From assembly GCF_028898845.1 (NCBI RefSeq), contig NZ_CP118574.1, positions 8,047,001 to 8,111,000 on the forward strand: a DNA stretch of 64,000 bases. The letters are read 5' to 3'. Origin of the DNA: Streptomyces sp. WZ-12 (GTDB lineage Bacteria; Actinomycetota; Actinomycetes; Streptomycetales; Streptomycetaceae). The translations under genes were made by a program, and so were the position numbers. Within the stretch, counting starts at the first letter, position 1. Every line of letters begins with the position of its first letter. Of this stretch, positions 35,042 to 42,586 are shown one piece after another. The notes under the pieces were generated by a model. The model saw only the letters and a program-made list of their open reading frames with translations. It ran no database searches and had not been told where the DNA came from.

Positions 35042-36388
35042 ATGACGCCCCCGCGCCGTCCCAACCGTCTGCTAGCGGCCCTGCTGGCCGAAGCGGACTG
35101 GACCGCCACGGACCTCTCCCGCGCCGTCAACGCCCTCGGCGCCGCGCGGGGCTTGCAACTGCGCTACGACCGCACCTCGGTGGCCCGTTGGCTCAACGGG
35201 GCGCGCCCCCGGCCTCCGGTCCGCGAACTGATCGGCGAGGTGCTGGGCCGGCGCCTGGGTCGGCGGCTGACGACCCGGGAGACCGGCTTCACCGACCCGG
35301 CCACGATAGGCGTGCTGTCGTCGGCCTGGCGCGCCGGCGACCCCGTCCACCGGCTGGCGCTGCTGTGCCGTGCCGAGACCGACCCGGTGCGCCGCGCTGA
35401 CCTCGCCCGTACCGTCCTCTCCGCCCCGCCGCCGGTGGTCATCGGCTGGGAGAGCCGGCCCCCGGTCCTGCCGCCGGCCGACCCGCGCGCGCCCCAGGCG
35501 TCCGCCGCGGCCCCGGCCCGGCTGGAGGCGGTGGCCGTGCGCAGCGCCCTATTGGGGGAGCGGTACGGCGGCGCACACGGCCGGTCGGCGTTGGCGGGGT
35601 ACCTCGCCACGGAGGTGGTGCCGCTGCTCACCGCCCCGGCACACCCCGCGGTCCGGCGCGCCCTGCTCACCGGCGCCGCCCATCTGACGCTCCTGCTGGC
35701 GGGCCGCACCAGTGAGACCGGGCACCCCGCCCTCGCCCAGCACTACTACGACATCGCCCTCGAATTCGCGCACGCCGCCGGCGACCGCGGCACCCACGCG
35801 ATCGTGCTGCGGTGCCTGAGCATGCAGGCGCACCAACTCGGCGACCACGTCCAGGCGATCGCCCTCGGCGAGGCCGCCACCGAGATCGCGGGGTCCGCGG
35901 TCCCGAGGGCCGTGCGTGCCTTCCTGCACGCGGGCCGCGCCGTCGTCCTGGCCGGCGCGGGCCAGGCCCGAGCCGCCACCGCGGATCTGTTGACCGCCGA
36001 GCAGCATCTGTCCCGGGCCACCGGTCCCGAGGGCCCGTTCACCAGCTATCCGGAGACCGCGCTGCGCTACCAGCGCGCCGAGATGCTGTCATGCCTGGGC
36101 GATCACAAGGCCGCCCTGGGCGAGCTGGAGAGCTCCCTGGCCTGCCGGCCCGCCGACCACCACAAGGCCCACACCCTGCTGCACGCCCACCTCGCGCACA
36201 CCCTGCTCGCGCTGAACGAGGTCGACGCGGCCGTGGACCACTCCCTCCACGCCCTGCGTCACCACCGTCAGCTCGCCGCCGGGTCCGTGCACGGCACCCT
36301 GCCGCGCCTGGCCCACCGCCTGGCGCCCCATCAGCGCAACCCCCGCGTCAAGGCATTCCGGGAGCGGCTTCGGGGCACGGCCCGGTGA
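35042..36388 (+). CDS. XRE-like regulator with TPR-type repeats (paralogue B)
   Basis: 448 residues. The N-terminus aligns with paralogue A almost motif for motif (MTPPRRPNRLLAALLAEADW against MSPSRRPNKNLRALLAEARW; YDRTSVARWLNGARPRPPV against YDRTAVAHWLSGTRPAPPV). The C-terminal helical-repeat domain aligns too (QHYYDIALEFAHAAGDRGTHA, ALGELESSLACRP). A and B therefore arose by duplication and diverged. Same predicted role as A; whether they bind the same operators or one antagonises the other is unknown. Confidence 0.75.
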   Translation: MTPPRRPNRLLAALLAEADWTATDLSRAVNALGAARGLQLRYDRTSVARWLNGARPRPPVRELIGEVLGRRLGRRLTTRETGFTDPATIGVLSSAWRAGDPVHRLALLCRAETDPVRRADLARTVLSAPPPVVIGWESRPPVLPPADPRAPQASAAAPARLEAVAVRSALLGERYGGAHGRSALAGYLATEVVPLLTAPAHPAVRRALLTGAAHLTLLLAGRTSETGHPALAQHYYDIALEFAHAAGDRGTHAIVLRCLSMQAHQLGDHVQAIALGEAATEIAGSAVPRAVRAFLHAGRAVVLAGAGQARAATADLLTAEQHLSRATGPEGPFTSYPETALRYQRAEMLSCLGDHKAALGELESSLACRPADHHKAHTLLHAHLAHTLLALNEVDAAVDHSLHALRHHRQLAAGSVHGTLPRLAHRLAPHQRNPRVKAFRERLRGTAR

Positions 36389-36680
36389 GGCCGTCCCCCG
36401 GCCCCTCCGGCTCGCCCCGACGCACGGCCGACGGCCGGGGCTCCGCCTGCTCGCCGTCCGTGCCCACTGCGAGGAAGCCGCCCAGCAACACCATCGCCAC
36501 GTCAACAGGATCAGTCACACGCCAATAAAGAGGGGGGGAGTGCCCCATTTCGATTCTCGGCACGCCCACCCGACCGCACCTTCACCCAGAAGCACCCAAC
36601 CCACCCGTCCCACCGGAGCGCGCCCCGGCCAGAGCGGGCACCGCCACCCGCGCCCCGGGAACCCCACGGCGCCGGGGCCA

Positions 36681-36707
36681 CAACCACCGCCGGACCGGCG
36701 GTGGTTG
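36681..36707. terminator. perfect hairpin at the end of a minus-strand gene
   Basis: CAACCACCGCC, loop GGACC, GGCGGTGGTTG: an 11-bp perfect stem ending 10 bp before the stop of the 36717-37445 gene. No T run, so it may act as a hairpin attenuator or bidirectional terminator. The rest of the 328-bp gap after the regulator (36389-36716) holds nothing else I can see. Confidence 0.65.
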
Positions 36708-36716
36708 ACGGTCCCG

Positions 36717-37445
36717 TCAGCGCGCGCCGGCGCTGACGGTGGCGAACACGCCCCGCTGTTCGGTGCCGTCGGCCGCCCGCCAGACAGCGGTGACCGATCC
36801 CAGACACCCCTCAGGCGCCGCCGCCCCACCAGGGCCATCGCCCTCGACCAACGGTTCCAGAACGCGCCGCACGTGGAGGCCGACGACCGGCCCCGCGCCC
36901 ACCGCCCCGCCGGGCGCCGCGCCCTCCACCGCCGTCTCCACGGTGACGTCCGTCCCGTGCGGCCCGCTGACGGGCCTCGGCGCCCCCACCACCGCCGCCG
37001 CGCCGATCCCCGCGGCCTCGCTCAGCCACCGGACCACGGAATCGTCGCGGGCATCGCTGCTGTTCTGCGCCTGCGCCTCGACCCGGCCCTGGACGAAGGC
37101 GAGCAACTGGGCGACGAGCACGGGGTCGTGCGTCCCGTCGTAGACCCAGCGCCGGCCCAGCACCCCGTGCTCCATGGTGCCGACGAGGCCGGCCTCGGCG
37201 CCGTCCAGGGGAGCCCCGCGGTAGGTGAACGGGACGAGGTACGCGCGCGCAAGCCCGCCGGACCGGTCGGTGACCACCACGAACTCGATGCCCACCTCGC
37301 CCTGCGGGTCGTCGAGCCGGAAGCCGCCCGCCCTGGCCAACTCCGGGGCCTGGGCGGAGCCGGCGTACCACGGCTGGTCCGGCAACCAGGCGGTGAGGAG
37401 CTCCAACTTGGTGGGTTTCAGGGTGGTCTCATGAATGACAGCCAT
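36717..37445 (-). CDS. maltokinase N-terminal cap-like domain protein
   Basis: 242 residues. MAVIHETTLKPTKLELLTAW and GGFRLDDPQGEVGIEFVVVT followed by VPFTYRGAPLDGAEAGLVGTMEHGVLG match the N-terminal cap (CBM-like) domain of bacterial maltokinases, with no kinase lobe after it. The remainder (APRPVSGPHGTDVTV...) is of unknown type. Probably a stand-alone carbohydrate- or nucleotide-binding protein of unknown function. MAVIHE at 37445 is preferred to an ATG 48 bp upstream (37493), and a LysR gene lies 22 bp upstream on the same strand. Confidence 0.65.
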   Translation of the reverse strand: MAVIHETTLKPTKLELLTAWLPDQPWYAGSAQAPELARAGGFRLDDPQGEVGIEFVVVTDRSGGLARAYLVPFTYRGAPLDGAEAGLVGTMEHGVLGRRWVYDGTHDPVLVAQLLAFVQGRVEAQAQNSSDARDDSVVRWLSEAAGIGAAAVVGAPRPVSGPHGTDVTVETAVEGAAPGGAVGAGPVVGLHVRRVLEPLVEGDGPGGAAAPEGCLGSVTAVWRAADGTEQRGVFATVSAGAR

Positions 37446-37467
37446 GCGCCGAAATCTAACCATGCTG

Positions 37468-38610
37468 TCAATACCCTTCCGAGCCGACCCCATCCCGCGG
37501 AATACTCACCTCGTCGCCGTCGACATCCCCAACGAGCCCGGCCCCCCCCGTCTTCGACTCCGGTTGACTCAGACTCGCTCCGGTCGGTCGTGAGGGAGGA
37601 GAAGCCCACCGGCCGTAGGAGCGCTGGCGGATTGCAGTCATGACGTGGGCGGGTCGCTCCGTATCGTCCGGCGCGTTCAACTCGCCTGCTGCGCCCGACA
37701 GTTCCCGTTCGCCGCCGCCCTCTCCTACGAGTTGCTCGCAGCATCGGACGAACTCCCGCACGACGGGGTTGGTGTCGTCGGCCGGTGCCCAGGCGATGCC
37801 CACCTGACTGGGGCGGACGCCGGTGACCGGGCGGTAGGTGATGCCGGGGCGGGCGTAGAAGCGGGCCGCGGACTCGGGGGCGAGGGCGATGCCGTAGCCG
37901 TTGGCGATCGCGCTGAGCCAGTCGTCCGGCTGGTTGGTGACGGCGCCGATGCGGGCCGGGTGCCCCTCGCGCTCGTCGGCGGCCAACCAGTAGTCGCGCC
38001 ACCGGCCCGTCTCCGGTGGGGCGGCCACGAACGGTTCGTCCCACAACTCCCGGAACGGGATCATCGCGCGGGCGGCCAACGGGTGCCCGGTGGCCAGCGC
38101 CACGCAGCGCGGTTCGGTGAAGAGCGGCGCGATGCGCAGCGCGTCCTGGCCGGGGAACGGCAGCCGCACCAGGGCGACGTCGACCTCCGAACCGGCCAGC
38201 CCCGCCGAGGGGTTGGACCAGGCGGCCTGGCGCATCTCGGCCCGCCAGCCCGGTTGGCGCCGGGCGAACTCCGCGACGATCCGCGGCGTCGCCTCGTTGG
38301 CGCCACTGGCCACGAAGCCGACGCGCAGTACGCGCTGCGCACGGCTCGCCGTGCCCTTGGTTTCCCGCAACGCGCGGTCCCAGTCGGTCAGCAGTCCGGG
38401 CGCCCGCTCGGCCAGGGTCCGCCCCGCCTCCGTCAGCGCCATACCGGACCGGGACCGGGTGAACAGCGGCATCCCGAGTTGCGTCTCCAGTTGCCTGATC
38501 TGCTTGGTCAGCGCGGGCTGGGACACATACAGGCGCTGCGCGGCGCGGGTCAGGTTCCCCTCCTCCGCCACGGCGACGAAATACCGCAACAGCCGGGTGT
38601 CGACGTCCAT
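37468..38610 (-). CDS. LysR family transcriptional regulator
   Basis: 380 residues. MDVDTRLLRYFVAVAEEGNL and RLYVSQPALTKQIRQLETQLG form the LysR winged helix-turn-helix, followed by the co-inducer domain (VGFVASGANEATPRIVAEFA, ALVRLPFPGQDAL). LysR sequence ends near residue 300; the last 80 residues (SYGRWASPPSRPTGASLSQ...) are low-complexity, perhaps read-through after loss of the original stop. Divergent from the DoxX-like gene at 38719. Confidence 0.85.
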   Translation of the reverse strand: MDVDTRLLRYFVAVAEEGNLTRAAQRLYVSQPALTKQIRQLETQLGMPLFTRSRSGMALTEAGRTLAERAPGLLTDWDRALRETKGTASRAQRVLRVGFVASGANEATPRIVAEFARRQPGWRAEMRQAAWSNPSAGLAGSEVDVALVRLPFPGQDALRIAPLFTEPRCVALATGHPLAARAMIPFRELWDEPFVAAPPETGRWRDYWLAADEREGHPARIGAVTNQPDDWLSAIANGYGIALAPESAARFYARPGITYRPVTGVRPSQVGIAWAPADDTNPVVREFVRCCEQLVGEGGGERELSGAAGELNAPDDTERPAHVMTAIRQRSYGRWASPPSRPTGASLSQPESKTGGAGLVGDVDGDEVSIPRDGVGSEGY

Positions 38611-38718
38611 GCCGCCAGGTTATCGCCGCAGGTATTGGACGCCGGCCGCCGGCACGACGAGGCTTGCCGCGTAGGGACGGCGGAGACGGAGCGACAGCGG
38701 AGCAGGAGGCGTCGGGAC

Positions 38719-39072
38719 ATGGAACTGGCCTACGTGATCATCACCGTTCTCACCCTGGTGGCGAACGGCGCGATCGCCGTGGCGGACTTCGCGAGGGCCC
38801 CGTTCGTCCTCGCCAACTCCGCCGAAGTGGGCGTCCCGCCGTCCTGGCTGCCGTGGCTCGGTGCGCTCAAGGCTGCCGGGGCGGTCGGGCTCCTCCTGGG
38901 GCTCCTGGGCGCCCACCCCCTCGGCATCGCCGCCGCGGTGGGCCTCGTACTGTTCTTCCTCGGCGCCGTCGCCGCGCACCTCCGCGGGCGCGTCTACCAC
39001 AACATGGCCTTTCCGGCGGGCTACTTGGCGTTGGCCACGGCCTCGCTCGCCCTCGCCCTCGCCGTCGGGTAG
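38719..39072 (+). CDS. DoxX-like integral membrane protein
   Basis: 117 residues with four hydrophobic helices (MELAYVIITVLTLVANGAIA; WLGALKAAGAVGLLLGLLGA; IAAAVGLVLFFLGAVAAHLR; YLALATASLALALA). The spacing and the GxxKAxGAxGL segment match DoxX family proteins, whose roles (possibly redox- or thiosulfate-linked) are poorly known. AGGAGGCGTCGGGAC precedes the ATG. Its 108-bp divergent spacer with the LysR gene suggests control by that regulator. Confidence 0.75.
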   Translation: MELAYVIITVLTLVANGAIAVADFARAPFVLANSAEVGVPPSWLPWLGALKAAGAVGLLLGLLGAHPLGIAAAVGLVLFFLGAVAAHLRGRVYHNMAFPAGYLALATASLALALAVG

Positions 39073-39106
39073 GCGAGGCGCGCGGCCGAGCGGTGTTCTC
39101 GCCGCC

Positions 39107-39274
39107 CTAGGGCGCTTCTGACGGATCTCCGCGGCGTCGCGGCGTCTGGCACGCCCGCTCGCGGCGTTGCCGACATGTCCCCATAGCTCCGCTATGAAGA
39201 CATCCCGGCGCCTTGCGATCGCACGCACCAGACGCCGCTCCTTCCTCCACGGAGATCCGTCAGAAGCGCCCTAG
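39107..39274. mobile_element. MITE-like palindromic element with CTAG flanks
   Basis: The ends are a 25-bp perfect inverted repeat (CTAGGGCGCTTCTGACGGAT... at 39107-39131, complementary to 39250-39274). Both ends are flanked by CTAG (39107-39110 and 39271-39274), the 4-bp target duplication expected of IS5-type elements, giving a 160-bp element. The interior is itself an imperfect palindrome (GCGGCGTCTGG pairs with CCAGACGCCGC) with an inner hairpin CATAG-CTCCG-CTATG. No coding capacity. The right CTAG supplies the stop codon of the gene at 39271-39897. A 22-bp copy of one end recurs at 43978-43999. Confidence 0.75.
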
Positions 39275-39897
39275 CCCTTGAGGGGGTTGGACGCCAGGTC
39301 CACCAGGTTCTTGCGGGGGTCGGAGGCGACGAAGCGGTTGAACTGGGTGAGGCAGGAGAACAGCAGGAGCCGGCTGATGCGCGGGTCGTGCACGGTGACC
39401 TCGTAGTTGGAGCGGATTCCGGCGGGGCGGGAGACCTCGAAGCCCTCGGACGCGTCCGACCCGAACCGCAGGCAGTGCGGGAGGATGTCGTTCACCTGCG
39501 CGATGTCGAACGCCATCCGCACGGGGGAGTCGAGGCGCAGCAGGCTCCCGGCGCCCACCGGCTCGCCGGTCAGCTCGCCCAGGTCGCGCTGGGCGAAGGT
39601 CCAGCGGTCCGCGCCGTGTGTGGGGCTCTTGCGCTCGACGCTGCCCACCGGAGTCCGGTCCGGCAGCCACGCCTGCCACTCGTTGATATAACCGACGCAC
39701 TCGGTCAGGGCCTGCCCGGTGGTCACGGTGTATGGGCGGGCGCCGTCGTAGTGCGTCTCCTTGTGCGCGCGGACCACCGGGTCCTGCCGATCCTTCACGC
39801 GCGCCAGGAAGGTGGTGTGCGAGTGGGCGTATTCCACGGTGACGGTGAAGGAGTTGAGCGCGTTGAACGAGGCGAACGAGTCGGGTGACTGGGTCAC
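39271..39897 (-). CDS. hypothetical protein
   Basis: A 208-residue soluble protein of unknown family (ALNSFTVTVEYAHSHTTFLA, YVGYINEWQAWL-like middle, ending PRKNLVDLASNPLKG). No membrane helix or signal peptide seen. It forms an operon with the following 61-residue gene product (ATGA overlap at 39894-39897). Its TAG stop is the CTAG at the edge of the MITE-like element, so the C-terminus may have been trimmed by that insertion. Confidence 0.55.
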   Translation of the reverse strand: MTQSPDSFASFNALNSFTVTVEYAHSHTTFLARVKDRQDPVVRAHKETHYDGARPYTVTTGQALTECVGYINEWQAWLPDRTPVGSVERKSPTHGADRWTFAQRDLGELTGEPVGAGSLLRLDSPVRMAFDIAQVNDILPHCLRFGSDASEGFEVSRPAGIRSNYEVTVHDPRISRLLLFSCLTQFNRFVASDPRKNLVDLASNPLKG

Positions 39898-40079
39898 GGC
39901 CGGCCGTCCCCGGGACGCGGGCCGCTCGACCGGCCGGTGGCGTCCTGGCGGGCGCTCCTGCGCTCCGGCAACTCGGCCCCGATCTGGTCCGTGGCCGCGC
40001 GACCCGCCTCGTCTACGGGGTCCAGCACTGAGGCCGGGTGCTCGGGGTACGGGGGATTGACGGGTCGGTACGACGACAT
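39894..40079 (-). CDS. small Pro-rich hypothetical protein
   Basis: 61 residues starting MSSYRPVNPPYPEHPAS and ending in the Arg/Pro-rich RSSGPRPGDGRP. Composition suggests a disordered peptide. It sits upstream of the 208-residue gene and overlaps its start by 4 bp, so translation of the pair is coupled. Start at 40079 is the ATG nearest the coding-like stretch; an upstream ATG at 40178 is in frame. Confidence 0.5.
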   Translation of the reverse strand: MSSYRPVNPPYPEHPASVLDPVDEAGRAATDQIGAELPERRSARQDATGRSSGPRPGDGRP

Positions 40080-40528
40080 GGGCGCCTCCAAAAGGCCGTC
40101 AGGGGTGGGTGGATGGGGCTCGTGGGGACGGAATCGTCCTGCGATGGCGCTCGGAATCCCGACAGGAAACTCCCCCAAGTGACGCCGGGCCAGCGGCCTC
40201 AGGGAGCGCGGGCAGGCGGGGCGAACACCCCGCCGGTCGCACCGTCACCGTCCCCCGTGGACGCAACCCCGTGACCTCATCCGCGTGCCTGTTGCCGCCG
40301 CCCCCGCGTCGTGGGGATGCGGTACGAGGCCAGGCTGCCCGGGCTCCGTCCGGACAACGGACCGTTTTTGGCGGGGCTTTAACACCTCAAGAGGCTGCCT
40401 GGGCGTTTCGTTGCCCACTTTTGCGGGGCACGGGGGTGGACACCGCCGTCAGTGTCGTCGATGGCACGGTCAGGCCGAACTGCCCTTTGTGGACGGCGAA
40501 TTGACGGTGGATAGTCCCCCTCTCGCCC
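40080..40528. other. intergenic stretch
   Basis: 449 bases. Several short frames are open, but none has convincing codon bias or a ribosome-binding site. Nothing else seen. Confidence 0.45.
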
Positions 40529-40672
40529 CTACTTCTCCTTCTCTAACAGCGTCAGCAGCAGCGTGACCACGACGACGCCGATGCCGATGGCGGTGCCGAG
40601 TACCGGGTTGACGTAGGCGAGGTAGACGGCCAGGCCGCCGAGTACGAGCACGAGTGCAGTCCGAGTCTCCAT
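40529..40672 (-). CDS. 47-residue single-pass membrane protein with TTA codon
   Basis: METRTALVLVLGGLAVYLAY followed by a second hydrophobic stretch (LGTAIGIGVVVVTLLLTLL) and EKEK: one or two membrane helices with a charged tail. Small 'METRTALVLV'-type proteins are widespread in Streptomyces and unstudied. The penultimate leucine before EKEK is encoded by TTA (bldA-dependent), so translation could be restricted to later growth. It is too short for standard gene calling but has consistent GC3. Confidence 0.55.
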   Translation of the reverse strand: METRTALVLVLGGLAVYLAYVNPVLGTAIGIGVVVVTLLLTLLEKEK

Positions 40673-40802
40673 GCCTTGAGGTCCCGGTGGGGCGCCGGGA
40701 TATTTCATCGGGGTCGACGTGAAAAGAAATCGGCGGCCGGCACGTCCTTCTATCGAGCCCGGGGCCGCCGCCGTGGTACCCGGTCAGTGGAGAGGACGAC
40801 GC

Positions 40803-41375
40803 ATGAGGCAGCTCTCAGGGGACGGCGACGGCTCCGGGGAGGCGCAGTGCCCACTGTCGAAGGAACGCGAGGCCGAGCTCATGGCGGAAGTGCTGCGGGC
40901 CATCGAACCGCGGTTGATCTCCTCGATCACGCGAGTGACGCACGACTACCACCTAGCCCAGGACATCACCCAGGAAACCTGCATCGCGGTCCTCCAGGAG
41001 TTCCGCCGCGGCACCAAGTTCCAGAAGCCGATCGTCGTCTTCGCGACCGTCGTGGCCCGCAACAAGCTCCGGGATCACTGGCGCAAGGCATCCTCGGGAG
41101 AGCGGCTCTACGACGAACCTCCCGAAGGCGCCCGGCAGTTCGCCACCGGCCTGTCCGTCGGACTGGAATACCTCGAACTGCTGGAAGCGGTGAAGACGGC
41201 GATCGCCGACGATCGCCAGTCAGCCGTGTGGGAACTCACCCACGTGTGGGGCCTCAAGGGCATCGAGATCGCCGCGCAGTTGGAGATCTCCTCGGCGACG
41301 GTCAGTCGCGAACTGGCGGTGGCCGAGGCCAAGGCGAAGCGCTGCCGGGACGACGAGGAGCCGGCATCTGTGTAA
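40803..41375 (+). CDS. ECF-type RNA polymerase sigma factor
   Basis: 190 residues. Region 2 is HDYHLAQDITQETCIAVLQE with the -10 recognition helix, followed by VFATVVARNKLRDHWRKA; region 4 is ELTHVWGLKGIEIAAQLEISSATVSRELAVA, a helix-turn-helix. GAGAGGACGACGC precedes the ATG at 40803; an earlier ATG at 40719 adds an unconserved Arg-rich stretch. No anti-sigma gene is adjacent; the 82-residue product encoded downstream is too short and lacks the zinc motif or membrane helix of typical anti-sigma factors. Target promoters unknown. Confidence 0.8.
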   Translation: MRQLSGDGDGSGEAQCPLSKEREAELMAEVLRAIEPRLISSITRVTHDYHLAQDITQETCIAVLQEFRRGTKFQKPIVVFATVVARNKLRDHWRKASSGERLYDEPPEGARQFATGLSVGLEYLELLEAVKTAIADDRQSAVWELTHVWGLKGIEIAAQLEISSATVSRELAVAEAKAKRCRDDEEPASV

Positions 41376-41537
41376 GAGGGTCCTGGGCTCCCGGCGGTCG
41401 CCGCGCGCGGCCGCCGCGCCTGGGCCCCACCGCAGTGCCGGATCGGACCTCGCCTGGGGGCCATGGCGCGGAGGCAATTGATCCGTGGCCCCCAGGGTGG
41501 GACCGATCCCGCCATTCCTGGAATTGGAAGGGTGACC

Positions 41538-41786
41538 ATGAGCAACACCCCAACCTCTCCGCACGAGAGGATGTTGGCGTACCTCCGGGAGGGGGAACGG
41601 CTCGTGCCGCCGGCGGTGTCCGGCGTGCCTGACTGGTCGGCTCGTTACGTCACGATGTCTGCGGCGGCCGCGGAGCCCACGACCGCGGCCGCGCACTCCC
41701 CCGAATCCCCTGATCTGTCGCCGGAAGCCTGGTACCGGGACAGCCTCGACGAGGCGGCGCTCGGGCGATCGGTCGTGAGGTGGTGA
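41538..41786 (+). CDS. small hypothetical protein next to the sigma factor
   Basis: 82 residues, MSNTPTSPHERMLAYLREGE through PDLSPEAWYRDSLDEAALGR, acidic and partly helical, preceded by GGAAGGGTGACC. It follows the sigma factor gene by 162 bp on the same strand. No family recognised. It could be a sigma-associated regulator but shows no anti-sigma motif. Confidence 0.5.
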   Translation: MSNTPTSPHERMLAYLREGERLVPPAVSGVPDWSARYVTMSAAAAEPTTAAAHSPESPDLSPEAWYRDSLDEAALGRSVVRW

Positions 41787-41827
41787 AGCGATGACATTCA
41801 GACAGCGTGCAGGCGCTGCGAGCGTTG

Positions 41828-41935
41828 CCCACGGGAACCATCGGACCCACGGGAGTCATCGGACCGATGGGAATCATCGGGCCGATGGCATCCATTGGGC
41901 CGATGGCATCCATGGGACCGATGGGAAGTCCTTGT
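41828..41935 (+). repeat. six 18-bp units encoding collagen-like PxGxIG repeats
   Basis: Units of the form CC(C/G)A(C/T)GGGAxxCATCGGx repeat six times without indels from 41828. In the frame entered at GTG 41807 they encode P-T-G-T-I-G, P-T-G-V-I-G, P-M-G-I-I-G, P-M-A-S-I-G and so on, a collagen-like hexapeptide pattern. The frame stays open to 42301. The start and RBS are weak, so whether it is translated is doubtful; the opposite strand also reads GPM repeats, a result of the unit's symmetry. Confidence 0.7.
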
Positions 41936-42432
41936 GTGTCGGGGAAGTTCAGTCTGCCTGGCGTGGGCAACAGGGGGAGCGGCAACGGCCACTGGGTTGA
42001 CCGGCTGGCGCAAGGATCGGGCGACGCGGCCCACTCGGGGGATTGGCCGCGTCGCCCGACCGCATGTGCACCGCGTTACGGATCGAGGTCGATGGGCGCG
42101 AGGCGCTGGGACGCGCACGAGCGGTGCCGCGCCGTCGGCCGTCCGGCCGTCCGCTCCGCAAAATATTCGATGCTTCGTCACATTCACCAACACCATTGTT
42201 CTATGCGGGATTTGGCATGCATATCCGCTACATCGGGATCAATCACCCACTCCGGGGCGCGCTCCCTGCCCTCTCGCGCCGCGAACGCCTGTGAAACGTG
42301 AGGCGGTAGTTCTTTGATGTGAAACGAGTCACTTGACGTGGCGCGGGCGTCCGCATTCACTTCTGCCGCGGTCGAAGCCCCATTCGACGGCTTGCCACTG
42401 GGGAACAGTCCTTCCCCGCGATGGAGGTACGG
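41936..42432. other. non-coding stretch before the RiPP precursor
   Basis: About 500 bases with no convincing gene. Part of it (about 42165-42255) is much richer in A and T than the rest of the window, as expected of a promoter region or recently acquired DNA. A possible -35 TTGACG sits at 42333, but no convincing -10 follows. Confidence 0.45.
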
Positions 42433-42510
42433 ATGAAGTTCGTTCGTCTCGTGAAGCGGATGCGCAGCGACAAGAGCCTCAAGGCGTACGCGTGGTACGG
42501 CTGGATCTGA
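42433..42510 (+). CDS. atropopeptide-type RiPP precursor (25 residues)
   Basis: The frame reads MKFVRLVKRMRSD, then KSLKAYAWYGWI and TGA, with GGAGG five bases before the ATG. The basic leader and KSLKAYAW junction are the pattern of tryptorubin-type (atropopeptide) precursors, whose hexapeptide core AWYIWY is cross-linked by a P450. Here the predicted core is AWYGWI: Trp, Tyr and Trp stay in register, while Tyr6 becomes Ile and Ile4 becomes Gly. A short P450 gene starts 77 bp downstream, as in known atropopeptide loci. Too short for normal gene finders. Exact leader cleavage is inferred from the family. Confidence 0.82.
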   Translation: MKFVRLVKRMRSDKSLKAYAWYGWI

Positions 42511-42586
42511 TCGGCCCACGCCCGTAGAGGACGGTGGTGGGTCGGGAGTGACGGCCCGCCACCGGCCGCGTTCCCGGAGGTTCCCG

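Noticed and set aside
41538..41786. Anti-sigma factor
   Set aside because: At 82 residues it has neither the zinc motif nor a membrane helix; only proximity to the sigma gene suggested it.
41650..41985. Minus-strand GPM-repeat protein
   Set aside because: The repeats read as PxG on both strands because the 18-bp unit is partly self-complementary; the frame is antisense to the small gene at 41538 and lacks a start signal.
42433..42510. Lanthipeptide or lasso peptide precursor
   Set aside because: No Cys, only one Ser in the leader, and no LanM/LanB or lasso protease/cyclase next to it; the neighbour is a P450.
42184..42519. Minus-strand frame covering the atropopeptide precursor
   Set aside because: No ribosome-binding site or family, and it is antisense to a convincing precursor-P450 pair.
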